A program made the position numbers and the translations under genes. Positions 9,999-18,305 of a stretch of 64,000 nt of DNA are shown here, piece after piece. This DNA comes from Pseudomaricurvus sp. HS19 (lineage in GTDB: Bacteria; Pseudomonadota; Gammaproteobacteria; Pseudomonadales; Cellvibrionaceae): NCBI RefSeq assembly GCF_009857815.1, contig NZ_WVVW01000001.1, positions 1,673,311 to 1,737,310 on the forward strand, written 5' to 3'. Positions within the stretch are counted from its first letter, which is position 1; each line of letters starts with the position of its first letter. The notes beneath the pieces are model-generated. The model did not search any database, was not told the DNA's origin, and saw nothing but the letters and a program-made list of their open reading frames with translations.

Positions 9999-11048
9999 TT
10001 ACAGCTTGCCGTCGGCAGCCATCTGCATGTAGGTAGGATCGAAACGGAACATGATGTTACCGCTGTCGCCGAAGGTGCCGGCTGGCATCTCGATACCGAT
10101 AAAGCCGGCATCAGGAGCGCCTTCGCCCAGCAGGCCATGGTCGAAGGAGAAGCTGGCAACATTCTTCATGGTCTCCACCAACTCCTTGCTGTTGGTCAGA
10201 GCCAGGGCATCGGCCGCGGTGTAGAACATTTTGGTACTGGCCAGCTGGGCTTCGTAACCGGCCAGGTCGGTGCCGGAAGCTACGGCCATAGCGGTTTTGG
10301 CTTTGGTGGCGGCAGCATCAGTGCCGCTCATCAGGCCCATGATTTCATACCAGGCGCCTACCAGTGCCTTGCCCAGTTTGGGATTGGCCTTGAGGGTTTC
10401 GGTATTGATCACCAGCAGGTCGATGATTTCGCCGGGGATTTGTGAGGAGTCGAAAACCTTGTTGCTGTTGGGCATGGATTCGATTTCGCTCAGCAACGGG
10501 TTCCAGGTCACCACGGAGGTCACATCTTTGGTGCCGTAGACCGCAACCATATCGGCATCAGAGGTGTTCACCACAGTAACGTCTTTCTCGCTCAGGCCGA
10601 CAGTCTCCAGGCCACGAGCCAGCAGGTAGTGGGAAACACTCAGCTCCACCAGGTTAACGTTCTGGCCCTTGATGTCAGCGAGGGATTTCTTGCCTTTCAG
10701 CACGACGCCGTCGTTGCCGTTGGAGAAGTCACCCACCACCAGCGCGGTGCTGTCCACACCACCTGCAGCGGGAATGGTCAGCGCATCCATGTTGGTCATG
10801 GTGCAGGCGTCGAACTCGCCGGCGCTGTACTGGTTGATGGACTCGACGTAGTCGTTAATCTGTACCACATCGATATCGATGCCGTACTTCTCACCCCATT
10901 TTTTGACAATGCCCTGCTCGGCGCCATAGGCCCAGGGCATCCAGCCAACGTAGATTGACCAGCAAACTTTAAAGGAGTCAGCAGCGTGGGAAATTTGCGA
11001 CAGTGAGGAAAGCGACAGTGCGAGCGCGAGTGAAGCGATTCTTTTCAT
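9999..11048 (-). CDS. ABC transporter periplasmic substrate-binding protein, probable guanidine-binding
   Basis: This secreted binding protein of 349 aa has a clear Sec signal peptide (MKRIASLALALSLSSLSQISHAA, cleavage near 22). The mature part begins FKVCWSIYVGWMPWAYG, which fits NitT/TauT/SsuA-type binding proteins. It is the first gene after the riboswitch, so it is the gene most directly controlled by ligand. RBS GAGAGG lies 8 nt before ATG 11048. Acidic and aromatic residues in the mature N-terminal part would suit a guanidinium cation, but pocket residues cannot be assigned without a structure alignment. Confidence 0.92.
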   Translation of the reverse strand: MKRIASLALALSLSSLSQISHAADSFKVCWSIYVGWMPWAYGAEQGIVKKWGEKYGIDIDVVQINDYVESINQYSAGEFDACTMTNMDALTIPAAGGVDSTALVVGDFSNGNDGVVLKGKKSLADIKGQNVNLVELSVSHYLLARGLETVGLSEKDVTVVNTSDADMVAVYGTKDVTSVVTWNPLLSEIESMPNSNKVFDSSQIPGEIIDLLVINTETLKANPKLGKALVGAWYEIMGLMSGTDAAATKAKTAMAVASGTDLAGYEAQLASTKMFYTAADALALTNSKELVETMKNVASFSFDHGLLGEGAPDAGFIGIEMPAGTFGDSGNIMFRFDPTYMQMAADGKL

Positions 11049-11081
11049 TGGAGCCTCTCAGTTGTTTCTGCATTACACGGA

Positions 11082-11267
11082 GTACCCTTGGCATACACGC
11101 CAAGCAAGTCTCCCGGGCTTTTATCCCGCCGTGTAACCCATACCTTTCACTGAAAGGGGAGGTCGAATGCTCTCGGACCAGTCGTCAGGCTGATAATCTT
11201 TCTGATACCTGACCGGAACCCTAGCACTCTATTTACCAAATTGTGCTGTCCTGTATGACAAGGGTAC
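11082..11267 (-). promoter_or_regulatory. Long-range complementary arms enclosing the riboswitch, with competing hairpin
   Basis: In transcript sense, the leader contains GTACCCTTGTCATACA near its 5' end (11252-11267) and TGTATGCCAAGGGTAC after the aptamer (11082-11097). These pair over 16 positions with one mismatch. The 3' arm also holds half of a local hairpin, CTTGGC-GTGTAT-GCCAAG (11087-11104), and the two structures exclude each other. A third option pairs TTACACGG (11129-11136, inside the conserved aptamer) with CCGTGTAA (11073-11080). There is no T-tract, so control is more likely through translation or RNA folding than a classical terminator. Confidence 0.6.
11105..11230 (-). ncRNA. 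Guanidine-I riboswitch (ykkC-yxkD class)
   Basis: Read on the minus strand, all three conserved blocks of the class are present in order: CTAGGGTTCCG (11214-11224), GACTGGTCCGAGAG (11170-11183), and the 3' block (11109-11134), which begins ACACGG and ends AGCCCGGGAGA. Between them are stem GTCAGG/CCTGAC and stem CCTTTC/GAAAGG, and the 3' block folds as a CGGG/CCCG hairpin around ATAAAAG. This class binds free guanidinium and usually turns on guanidine export, carboxylase or transporter genes. It sits about 60 bases upstream of the binding-protein start codon. Exact ends are approximate. Confidence 0.95.
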
Positions 11268-11283
11268 GGACACTTTTTCATAC

Positions 11284-11299
11284 AGCAATTGGCGTGCCA
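11284..11299 (-). promoter_or_regulatory. Sigma-54 (RpoN) promoter of the guanidine operon
   Basis: On the minus strand the sequence TGGCACGCCAATTGCT matches the sigma-54 consensus TGGCACG-N4-TTGCW without a mismatch, with the required 10 bases between GG (-24) and GC (-12). The predicted start is near 11273, so the transcript begins just upstream of the riboswitch leader. No good sigma-70 promoter was seen in the same place. Confidence 0.75.
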
Positions 11300-11383
11300 G
11301 CCGCCAAAATTGGCTGCAATCAGCGTTTGTGCGTGATTACAGCGGAGGATAATGCCGAAATCCTGCGACGGGCACAAGGACGG

Positions 11384-11430
11384 CGCACCATCGCCAACCA
11401 CCCTGACGCCGGTCGCACCAAATCAATGCA
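11384..11430. promoter_or_regulatory. Possible NtrC enhancer sites upstream of the sigma-54 promoter
   Basis: Two copies of CGCACCA, at 11384-11390 and 11414-11420, are exactly 30 bp apart (about three helical turns). The distal one continues to TGCA at 11427-11430, so this 17-mer matches the NtrC consensus TGCACCA-N3-TGGTGCA at 12 positions counting the AAA spacer. The proximal copy is only a half site. They lie about 114 and 149 bp upstream of the predicted start, a usual enhancer distance. Confidence 0.4.
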
Positions 11431-11434
11431 CAAA

Positions 11435-12181
11435 CTAATTCGTACCACACACCGGACAGCCGGGATCTTTCGGCAGTGACAACCGCCTCCATTCGCTGCG
11501 CAGGCCATCAAACACCAGCAGCTTGCCCAGCAGGGGCTCACCAACACCGCTCAACACCTTGAGGGCCTCGAGTGCCTGCATGGCACCAACCACACCCACC
11601 ACCGGCGAGAGCACACCATTCTCGGAGCAGCTCAGGGCCTCATCGTTGTCGTTGCTGTAGAGGCAGCGATAACAGGGGGCATCGGGCACGCGCGGGTCAA
11701 ACACCGCCACCTGCCCTTCAAAACGGATGGCGGCACCGGAGACCAGCGGTTTGCCCGCCGCCACACAGGCGCGGTTGAGCTGGTGGCGGGTGGTGAAGTT
11801 ATCGCTGCAATCCACCACCAAATCCACCTCCCCGACCCGCGCGGCCAGCGTTTCCCCTTGCAGGCGCTCCGGCAAGGCGATTACTTCGGTGTGGGAATTC
11901 AGGGACAGCAGGGTCTGCCGCAACGATTCCACCTTGGCCACACCAATATCCGCCTCTGTATGGGCGATCTGGCGCTGCAGGTTGGAGAGATCCACCTGAT
12001 CGTCGTCGGCAATAATCAGGCGACCAACACCGGCGGCGGCCAGGTACATGGCCGCGGGGCAACCCAGGCCACCAGCCCCCACCAGCAGAACCGAGGCCTT
12101 GATCAGCGCTTCCTGACCGGCGATATCCCATTGCGGCAACAGGATCTGACGACTGTAGCGCAGCAGCTGTTCATCGTTCAT
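11435..12181 (-). CDS. moeB: Molybdopterin-synthase adenylyltransferase (HesA/MoeB/ThiF family)
   Basis: It adenylates the C-terminal glycine of MoaD-like sulfur carriers for molybdopterin synthesis. At 248 aa, it has the nucleotide-binding loop GAGGLGCPAAMYL near 37-49, the R-rich LSNLQRQI motif, the catalytic-loop region CSDNFTTRHQLN, and two zinc CxxC pairs (CYRC and CPVC). The ATG at 12181 overlaps the prmC stop by 11 bp, implying coupling; an upstream-extended frame to 12265 lies inside prmC. In Pseudomonas the same gene follows prmC. ThiF is an alternative, but the context favours MoeB. Confidence 0.88.
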   Translation of the reverse strand: MNDEQLLRYSRQILLPQWDIAGQEALIKASVLLVGAGGLGCPAAMYLAAAGVGRLIIADDDQVDLSNLQRQIAHTEADIGVAKVESLRQTLLSLNSHTEVIALPERLQGETLAARVGEVDLVVDCSDNFTTRHQLNRACVAAGKPLVSGAAIRFEGQVAVFDPRVPDAPCYRCLYSNDNDEALSCSENGVLSPVVGVVGAMQALEALKVLSGVGEPLLGKLLVFDGLRSEWRRLSLPKDPGCPVCGTN

Positions 12182-13046
12182 CGCTTTTCTCCCCGCTACC
12201 GGGCCAGCATCCGAGGCTGACCCGCTCCTGATCACCCAGGTCGCGATGGGTTGCCACCTGTTCAAAACCGCGCGCCCGCAACAACTCCCTCACGGCACCA
12301 CCCTGCTGGTAGCCATGCTCCAGCAACAGCCACCCCCCAGCGCCGAGGAAATCCGGTGCACAACCGACAATCAGCTCCAGGTCGGCGAGCCCGTGATTGG
12401 CGGCCACAAGTGCTGTCTGCGGCTCAAACCGCACATCGCCCTCAGCCAGGTGCGGGTCGTCCTCATCTATATAAGGTGGATTGCTGACGATTAAATCGAA
12501 ATTCTGCCCGGTGACCGCGCTGAACCAGTCGCTCTGGCGGAGAGTGGCATTGCCCAACCCCAGCGCCGCGGCATTGTGTTGCGCCAGCGCCACAGCCTCG
12601 GGTGAGCGATCCACCCCCAGCAGGGTCCAGGACGGTTTTTCACTGGCCAGGGCCAGGGCGATGGCACCGGTGCCCGTGCCCAGGTCCAGCGCCCGGGTGT
12701 TGTCCGGCAGCGGCAGCTGCAGGGCCACCTCCACCAGCGTTTCAGTATCGGGACGGGGGATCAGGGTGCTGTTGTCCACCGCCAGCGGCAAGCCCCAGAA
12801 CTCCCTCTGTCCGATCAGGTGCGCCACCGGCAATCCCTGCTGGCGCTGCTGCAATAACGCCTGGAACTGTTCAGCCTGTTCTTCCGTGAGTGTTTTCTCG
12901 GGCCAGGTAAACAGATACGTGCGGTCTTTCTGCAGCACATGCGCCAGCAGCACTTCGGCATCCAGTCGCGGCGAGTCGCTGTCGATGGTCGCCTGCGCAT
13001 GGCGCAGTAACTGTTTAATGGTGGGCGCGGAATCCGGAGTAGCCAT
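12171..13046 (-). CDS. prmC: Peptide chain release factor N5-glutamine methyltransferase
   Basis: This SAM-dependent enzyme methylates the glutamine of the GGQ motif in release factors RF1 and RF2. It is 291 aa, with an N-terminal helical substrate-binding domain (about 1-80), SAM motif I LDLGTGTGAIALAL and the substrate-binding NPPYID motif. It follows prfA by only a few bases; GTG at 13049 or ATG at 13046 are both possible, and ATG is preferred. Lying next to its own substrate gene prfA is the usual arrangement. Confidence 0.95.
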   Translation of the reverse strand: MATPDSAPTIKQLLRHAQATIDSDSPRLDAEVLLAHVLQKDRTYLFTWPEKTLTEEQAEQFQALLQQRQQGLPVAHLIGQREFWGLPLAVDNSTLIPRPDTETLVEVALQLPLPDNTRALDLGTGTGAIALALASEKPSWTLLGVDRSPEAVALAQHNAAALGLGNATLRQSDWFSAVTGQNFDLIVSNPPYIDEDDPHLAEGDVRFEPQTALVAANHGLADLELIVGCAPDFLGAGGWLLLEHGYQQGGAVRELLRARGFEQVATHRDLGDQERVSLGCWPGSGEKSDER

Positions 13047-13049
13047 CAC

Positions 13050-14132
13050 TTACTCTGCCAGTGCCGCCAGCTGATCCGCCTGATACTCATTCACCAGCGG
13101 CTGGATCACCTCCTGCAGCGCGCCTTCCATCACCTCGTCGAGCTTATAAAGGGTGAGGTTGATACGATGATCTGTCACCCGCCCCTGGGGATAATTGTAG
13201 GTGCGGATACGCTCGGAGCGGTCGCCACTGCCCACCAGGTTGCGGCGTTCATCGGCGATGTTTTTGGCGGCGGCCTCTTCCTGCGAACTTTTCAGTTTCG
13301 ACACCAGCAGCGACATGGCGCGGGCGCGGTTCTTGTGCTGCGAACGCTCATCCTGGCACTCCACCACAATACCGGTAGGAATGTGGGTGATGCGGATCGC
13401 GGAGTCGGTTTTGTTGACGTGCTGGCCGCCGGCGCCGCTGGCGCGAAAGGTATCAACGCGGATATCGGCCTTGTTGATGTTGACCTCTTCCAACTCGTCC
13501 GCCTCCGGCATTACCGCCACGGTACAGGCGGAGGTGTGGATGCGACCCTGGGATTCTGTCTCCGGGACCCGCTGCACGCGATGGGCACCGGATTCAAATT
13601 TCAGCTGTGAGTAGACCCCCTGCCCCACCACCCGGGTGATAATCTCTTTATAGCCACCGTGTTCGCCTTCGCTCTCGCTCAGCACCTCGATCTTCCAGCG
13701 CTGTTTCTCGGCGTAGCGGCTGTACATACGGAACAGGTCGCCGGCAAAGATAGCCGCTTCATCGCCACCGGTACCGGCGCGAATTTCGAGGAAGACGTTT
13801 TTCTCATCGTTGGGGTCTTTCGGCAGCAGCAGTCGCTGCAACTCCAGCTCCAGCGTCTCCTGCAGGGCCTCGCTCTCCTTCAGCTCCTCCTGCGCCATCT
13901 CGCGCATGTCTTCGTCACCATCCTTGAGCAGGCCGCGGGCCTCTTCGATATCCCCCAGCACCTTGCGATAGGCAACAAAGCCTTTCACCACCGGCTCCAG
14001 CTCGGCGTACTCTTTGGAGAGGTCGCGGAAGCGGTTCTGGTTGGCGATGGTGTCGGCGTCACTGAGCAGCGCCGCCACTTCGCCGTAGCGGTCGTGCAGG
14101 TGTTCCAGCTTTTCCAGGATAGAGGCTTTCAT
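13050..14132 (-). CDS. prfA: Peptide chain release factor 1
   Basis: It terminates translation at UAA and UAG. At 360 aa it shows the peptidyl-hydrolysis motif GGQ at 235-237 inside [14 protein letters not shown] and the stop-codon recognition segment [16 protein letters not shown] with PET at 190-192, where RF1 proteins have PxT. The N-terminal helical domain covers about 1-110. It stands between hemA and prmC as in most gammaproteobacteria. Confidence 0.98.
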   Translation of the reverse strand: MKASILEKLEHLHDRYGEVAALLSDADTIANQNRFRDLSKEYAELEPVVKGFVAYRKVLGDIEEARGLLKDGDEDMREMAQEELKESEALQETLELELQRLLLPKDPNDEKNVFLEIRAGTGGDEAAIFAGDLFRMYSRYAEKQRWKIEVLSESEGEHGGYKEIITRVVGQGVYSQLKFESGAHRVQRVPETESQGRIHTSACTVAVMPEADELEEVNINKADIRVDTFRASGAGGQHVNKTDSAIRITHIPTGIVVECQDERSQHKNRARAMSLLVSKLKSSQEEAAAKNIADERRNLVGSGDRSERIRTYNYPQGRVTDHRINLTLYKLDEVMEGALQEVIQPLVNEYQADQLAALAE

Positions 14133-14213
14133 AGGTGTTCTCGTTTAATTCTTATGATGCTGATGACGGTTGCCATGCGAGCAGGCACAGCGGACGGGTA
14201 ATGGCCGGGGTAG

Positions 14214-15551
14214 CTACAAGTCGCCGGGCTTGATGTCGCTGTCCGCTGCAGGTGTTTCCGCACCCGGTACAGCCGGCTCTCTGGTGTCGGACTGGGGCAG
14301 GTCAAACAGCTCGTGGGAAATATCGATGATGTGGCTGTCGCCACGGGCACCCGCCTGCTTGATGCGGGAGGTCGGTGCGTGCAGCAGTTTGTTGGTGAGC
14401 CCCCGGGCCAGCTGGCCCAGTACTTTCTCCGGCTCAACACCGGATTCCAGCGCCCGCAGGGCTTTTTTCAGTTCCTGGTCCCGCAACGCTTCGGCCTTCT
14501 GGCGGTAAGCACGAATGGTGGCCACGGAATCCAGCGCCCGCAGGTCCGCCTGAAACTGCTCAATACCTTCCGCAATAATCGTGCGGGCCTTGCCGGCGGC
14601 CTCTTCGCGGGTGCGACGGTTTTCGTCGATCACCTCGCGCAGGTCATCGACACTGTAGAGATAGACATCGGAGAGATCACCGACCTCGGGCTCAATATCC
14701 CGAGGCACGGCAATGTCCACCATAAACATGGGCTTGTGGCGGCGTTTTTTCAGCGCCGACTCAACCGCCCCCTTACCCAGCAACGGCAGCTGCGATGCGG
14801 TAGAGGTAATCACCACATCCGCCCGGTGCAGGTGCTCCGGAATATCCGCCAGCAGGATCGCCTCGGCGGCAAAGCGCTCCGCCAGCTGACTCGCCCGCTC
14901 CAGGGTACGGTTGGCGACGATCAGCTTGCCGACCCCCTGCTGCGACAGGTGCTGGGCCACCAGCTCGATGGTCTCGCCGGCACCCACCAGGAGGGCGGTC
15001 TCGCGGCGCAGGTCGGCAAAAATCTGTTGCGCCAGGCTCACCGCGGCATAGGCCACCGACACCGGGTTTTCACCAATGGCGGTTTCGGTACGCACACGCT
15101 TGGCGATGGCAAAGATCTGGTGAAAGGCATTGTGCAGGAATCGGCCCACACTGCCGGCATCACAGGCAACTGAGTAGGCCGACTTCATCTGCCCCAGGAT
15201 CTGCGGTTCACCCAGCACCAGCGAATCCAGCCCTGCAGCCACGGACATCATGTGCCCAATGGCGGTAGCGCCGTCGTGACAGTAGTGGCAGCTGGCCAGA
15301 TCCTCTGGCTGCAACTTGTGGTAGGTAGCCAGCCAGTGCAACAGCTGCTGCGTGCCCTCGTCCGCACTGCCATCCAGCTGCACATAGAGCTCGGTGCGGT
15401 TGCAGGTTGAGAGGATGGCTGACTCCTCTACCCCCGGCTGCTCACACAGCTGCGCCAACGCGTCCTGCATCTGTTCAGGAGCGAAAGCGACCCGCTCTCG
15501 CACATCCAGTGCAGCGGTATTGTGGTTGATGCCAAGGGCCAGCAGGGTCAT
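14214..15551 (-). CDS. hemA: Glutamyl-tRNA reductase
   Basis: It reduces glutamyl-tRNA to glutamate-1-semialdehyde with NADPH, the first committed step of heme synthesis by the C5 route. The N-terminus [20 protein letters not shown] and the catalytic C50 in STCNRTELY are typical. An NADPH domain ([16 protein letters not shown]) and a C-terminal dimerisation helix follow. The ATG at 15551 is chosen because it gives the canonical N-terminus; 13 more codons are open upstream. It is 446 aa, with an acidic/proline tail after the usual end. It is divergent from the TPR lipoprotein gene. Confidence 0.96.
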   Translation of the reverse strand: MTLLALGINHNTAALDVRERVAFAPEQMQDALAQLCEQPGVEESAILSTCNRTELYVQLDGSADEGTQQLLHWLATYHKLQPEDLASCHYCHDGATAIGHMMSVAAGLDSLVLGEPQILGQMKSAYSVACDAGSVGRFLHNAFHQIFAIAKRVRTETAIGENPVSVAYAAVSLAQQIFADLRRETALLVGAGETIELVAQHLSQQGVGKLIVANRTLERASQLAERFAAEAILLADIPEHLHRADVVITSTASQLPLLGKGAVESALKKRRHKPMFMVDIAVPRDIEPEVGDLSDVYLYSVDDLREVIDENRRTREEAAGKARTIIAEGIEQFQADLRALDSVATIRAYRQKAEALRDQELKKALRALESGVEPEKVLGQLARGLTNKLLHAPTSRIKQAGARGDSHIIDISHELFDLPQSDTREPAVPGAETPAADSDIKPGDL

Positions 15552-15628
15552 ATAAGGTGTTGCGTATGAAAAGGCGGATTGTGGGTTCACGCTCCCCCGC
15601 TGGCAAGAGCGGCTCGGGAGCGGCGGCC

Positions 15629-15637
15629 ATTATGCCA
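15629..15637 (-). promoter_or_regulatory. Possible extended -10 promoter of hemA
   Basis: On the minus strand TGGCATAAT forms an extended -10 (TGn plus CATAAT) 77 bp upstream of the hemA start. No clear -35 accompanies it. Confidence 0.3.
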
Positions 15638-15712
15638 AAATTGCGGCACAAATGCCCGACCGCAGGAATCGGTTGCAACCGCCGCCCGGCACCCGCCTGC
15701 CGCCGGAATCAC

Positions 15713-15742
15713 TTGAGTCAGGCAACCAATCGCAGGTAAGGT
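15713..15742 (+). promoter_or_regulatory. Possible sigma-70 promoter of the TPR-lolB-ispE operon
   Basis: TTGAGT (15713-15718) and TAAGGT (15737-15742) are 18 bp apart, about 80 bp before the TPR gene start. The match is moderate. Confidence 0.3.
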
Positions 15743-15821
15743 TGTCCCAAGGGTTGGCTGCCATTCACTGCGGCAACTGAACAGCCCTTGCCAACACCAA
15801 AGCTGACCATAAGAGCACCCC

Positions 15822-17588
15822 TTGAGCGCCCTGCATCCAAGACTGCCCCTTCGCCCGACACTTCTCTGCCTGGCTATCAGTCTGCTGGCTGGCAGTCTGC
15901 TGGCCGGTTGCGCCGGCACCAGCCAACAACAGGCCAACCAGCCCGCACCGGAACAGGCCACTGTCGCCCCGCCGGAGCCGGTCGACGAACTGCCCTACAA
16001 GGCCTTTGAGGCCGAGACCTTCTACGCCCTGCTGGTGGCCGAGTTCGCCGGCAGTGCCGAGCGCTACGATATCGCCCTGGGCAATTACGTGCAGGAGGCC
16101 CACAAGACCCGCGACCCGGGCATTGCCGCCCGCGCCACCCGCATCGCCCGCTACCTCAATGCCCGCCAGGCCGCCCTCAATACCGGGCTGCTGTGGACCG
16201 AACTGGAGCCGGACAACCAGGAAGCCATTTTCATCGTCGCCACCGAGCTGATCCAGAGTGGCCAGCTGGTGGATGCCCTGGACTACAGCCTCAAACTCGA
16301 TAACCACAGCAGCGACAGCCTGTTCCACTCCATTGCTGCAGCCGCCGCCGACGGATCTGAAGAGCAGCGCCAGCAGCTGACCACCCGCTACCGCATGCTG
16401 GTACGCGACCAGCCGGATAACGCCGAAATGAAAGTGGGGCTGGCGCTCCTGCTGCAGCAACAGGAGCAGCTGGACGAAGCGTTGGACCTGTCACGCCAGG
16501 CCCTTAAGCAGGAGCCGGAACTGATCGCCGCGGCCATACTGGAAGCCCGCCTGCTGGGACAGATGGGACGCCCGGCCGAAGCCCTGAAGGAGCTGGCCGA
16601 GATGGTGAACCGCCATCCGGACAATCCCCGCCTGCGCCTGCATTACGCGCGCCTGCTGGCCAGCACCGACCTGGAAGCCGCCCAATCCCAGTTTGAATTG
16701 CTGCTGGCGCAGTCGCCGGATGACCCGGAACTGCTCTTCTCCCTGGCACTGGTGTGCAACGAGCGCGGCGACCTGGAGCAGGCCGAAACCCACTTCCAGC
16801 GGCTGCTGGAGTTTCCCTCCCGCGCCTCCTCCGCCCAGTATTACCTGGGCCGCATCGCCGAGAAACGCAGCCAGTGGGAACTGGCCCTGAGCCACTACCT
16901 GCAGGTGAGCCCCGGCCCGGATTTTATGCCCGCCATGTTGCGCACCACCGAGATACTGGTGCGTGCCGACCAGCGCGACCTGGCCCATCAACGGCTGCAA
17001 TCCGCACGTGAGAAGTTCCCCGCAGACGCCGAGCGTTTCTATCTGCTGGAAGCCGAAGTACTGCGCCAGTTCGAGTTCTATGACGACGCCGAAAAGATAC
17101 TCTCCAGCGGCCTGCAAGCCATCCCCGACAGCGTACAGATGCGCTACAGCCGCGCCATGATCTACGAACGCACGGGCCGTATCGACAAGCTGGAGGCGGA
17201 CCTGCGGGCCATACTGGCTGAGGACCCTGACAATGCCACCGCCCTCAACGCCCTCGGCTATACCCTGGCCGACCGCACCGACCGCTATGAAGAGGCATTA
17301 ATACTGATTGAACGGGCTCTGCAGCTGCAGCCCGATGAACCAGCCATTCTCGACAGCCTGGGCTGGGTCCACTACCGATTGGGCAACTACGACGAGGCCC
17401 TGCTGAGGCTGCGGGAAGCCCTGCGCGCCATGCCCGACCCGGAAGTAGCCGCCCACCTGGGTGAAGTACTCTGGGCCACCGGCCAGCAGGAAGAGGCAAC
17501 GCTGATCTGGCAGCAGGGGCTTGAACTGCAACCGGGCAGTCCGGTTATCTTGCGGACCATAGAGCGCCTGCAGGGCAGTGCACCTTAA
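15822..17588 (+). CDS. Tetratricopeptide-repeat outer-membrane lipoprotein
   Basis: This 588 aa protein begins at a TTG (15822), the only start giving a full signal peptide. The lipobox LLAGC places the lipidated cysteine at 27, so it is a lipoprotein. The remainder is a long array of TPR-like helical pairs; recognisable units include DELLFSLALVCNERGDLEQAETHFQRLL, NALGYTLADRTDRYEEALILIERAL and LGWVHYRLGNYDEALLRLREAL. The ortholog sits between hemA and lolB in Pseudomonas (PA4667-like). Its role is not established; a scaffold for envelope assembly is a reasonable inference. Its stop is 58 bp before the lolB start. Confidence 0.88.
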   Translation: MSALHPRLPLRPTLLCLAISLLAGSLLAGCAGTSQQQANQPAPEQATVAPPEPVDELPYKAFEAETFYALLVAEFAGSAERYDIALGNYVQEAHKTRDPGIAARATRIARYLNARQAALNTGLLWTELEPDNQEAIFIVATELIQSGQLVDALDYSLKLDNHSSDSLFHSIAAAAADGSEEQRQQLTTRYRMLVRDQPDNAEMKVGLALLLQQQEQLDEALDLSRQALKQEPELIAAAILEARLLGQMGRPAEALKELAEMVNRHPDNPRLRLHYARLLASTDLEAAQSQFELLLAQSPDDPELLFSLALVCNERGDLEQAETHFQRLLEFPSRASSAQYYLGRIAEKRSQWELALSHYLQVSPGPDFMPAMLRTTEILVRADQRDLAHQRLQSAREKFPADAERFYLLEAEVLRQFEFYDDAEKILSSGLQAIPDSVQMRYSRAMIYERTGRIDKLEADLRAILAEDPDNATALNALGYTLADRTDRYEEALILIERALQLQPDEPAILDSLGWVHYRLGNYDEALLRLREALRAMPDPEVAAHLGEVLWATGQQEEATLIWQQGLELQPGSPVILRTIERLQGSAP

Positions 17589-17646
17589 TCCCCGGCGCCA
17601 GAGCCTTTCCGGAATCAAGAGCCTCTCCGAAATCAAGAGCCCCGCC

Positions 17647-18297
17647 ATGACCACCCGTGCCTATCGCCACCACATACTTCGCGCCAGCGGCTGCCTCTGC
17701 CTGCTGGCCCTGACCCTGCTGGCCGGCTGCGCCCGCCAGCCCCTGCAGCCGGATAGCAGCCGTGACATTCCCACGCCGCCGGCCATTGTCGAACAGTGGC
17801 AGCAGTACCAGCAGCTACTGATCTCTATCGACCACTGGCAACTGCAGGGCAAACTGGGCCTGCGGGTGCCCGACCACTCCGGCAGTGTCTACGTCAACTG
17901 GCAACAACAGCAGCGCGATTACGCCATCCACCTCAGCGGACCACTGGGACAGGGCACCACCTGGATACGGGGTAACGACAATGGCGTCGAGCTGGAAAAC
18001 AGCGACGGCAAGATCACTGCCCGGACCCCGGAGCAGCTGATGCTGGACAACCTGGGATGGTGGCTGCCGGTCAGTGAGCTCCACTACTGGATCCGCGCAC
18101 TGCCGGCACCGCTGGCCAATGAGGCAGCCCTGCAGCGCAACGACGACGGCACCATCGCCCAGCTGCAACAGTCCGGCTGGACGCTGCAGTACAGCCGCTA
18201 CCAGCCGGTAGAGGGCTGGCCCCTGCCTGGCCGGGTGGTTGCCCAACGCGACGACATACGCCTCACCTTTATTATCAAGAACTGGGACTTTTACTGA
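17647..18297 (+). CDS. lolB: Outer-membrane lipoprotein insertion protein LolB
   Basis: LolB receives lipoproteins from LolA and inserts them in the outer membrane, and is itself a lipoprotein. From ATG 17647 the signal peptide ends in the lipobox LLAGC. The mature domain shows the family pattern [24 protein letters not shown], followed by the [12 protein letters not shown] and [20 protein letters not shown] segments. It is 216 aa, the usual size. The frame is open upstream to 17578, overlapping the TPR gene, but the lipoprotein signal fixes the start. ispE follows after 8 bp. Confidence 0.95.
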   Translation: MTTRAYRHHILRASGCLCLLALTLLAGCARQPLQPDSSRDIPTPPAIVEQWQQYQQLLISIDHWQLQGKLGLRVPDHSGSVYVNWQQQQRDYAIHLSGPLGQGTTWIRGNDNGVELENSDGKITARTPEQLMLDNLGWWLPVSELHYWIRALPAPLANEAALQRNDDGTIAQLQQSGWTLQYSRYQPVEGWPLPGRVVAQRDDIRLTFIIKNWDFY

Positions 18298-18305
18298 GCC
18301 TGCCC

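Larger units (their letters stand above)
11049..11434. other. Regulatory intergenic region of the guanidine operon (386 bp)
   Basis: No gene is present. From upstream to downstream on the minus strand the region holds the NtrC-like sites, the sigma-54 promoter, the 5' complementary arm, the guanidine-I aptamer, the 3' arm with local hairpin, and the ribosome site of the binding-protein gene. An inverted repeat CTGTATGA...TCATACAG (11251-11258 and 11278-11285) overlaps the promoter and the 5' arm. No obvious terminator for moeB is seen. Confidence 0.85.
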
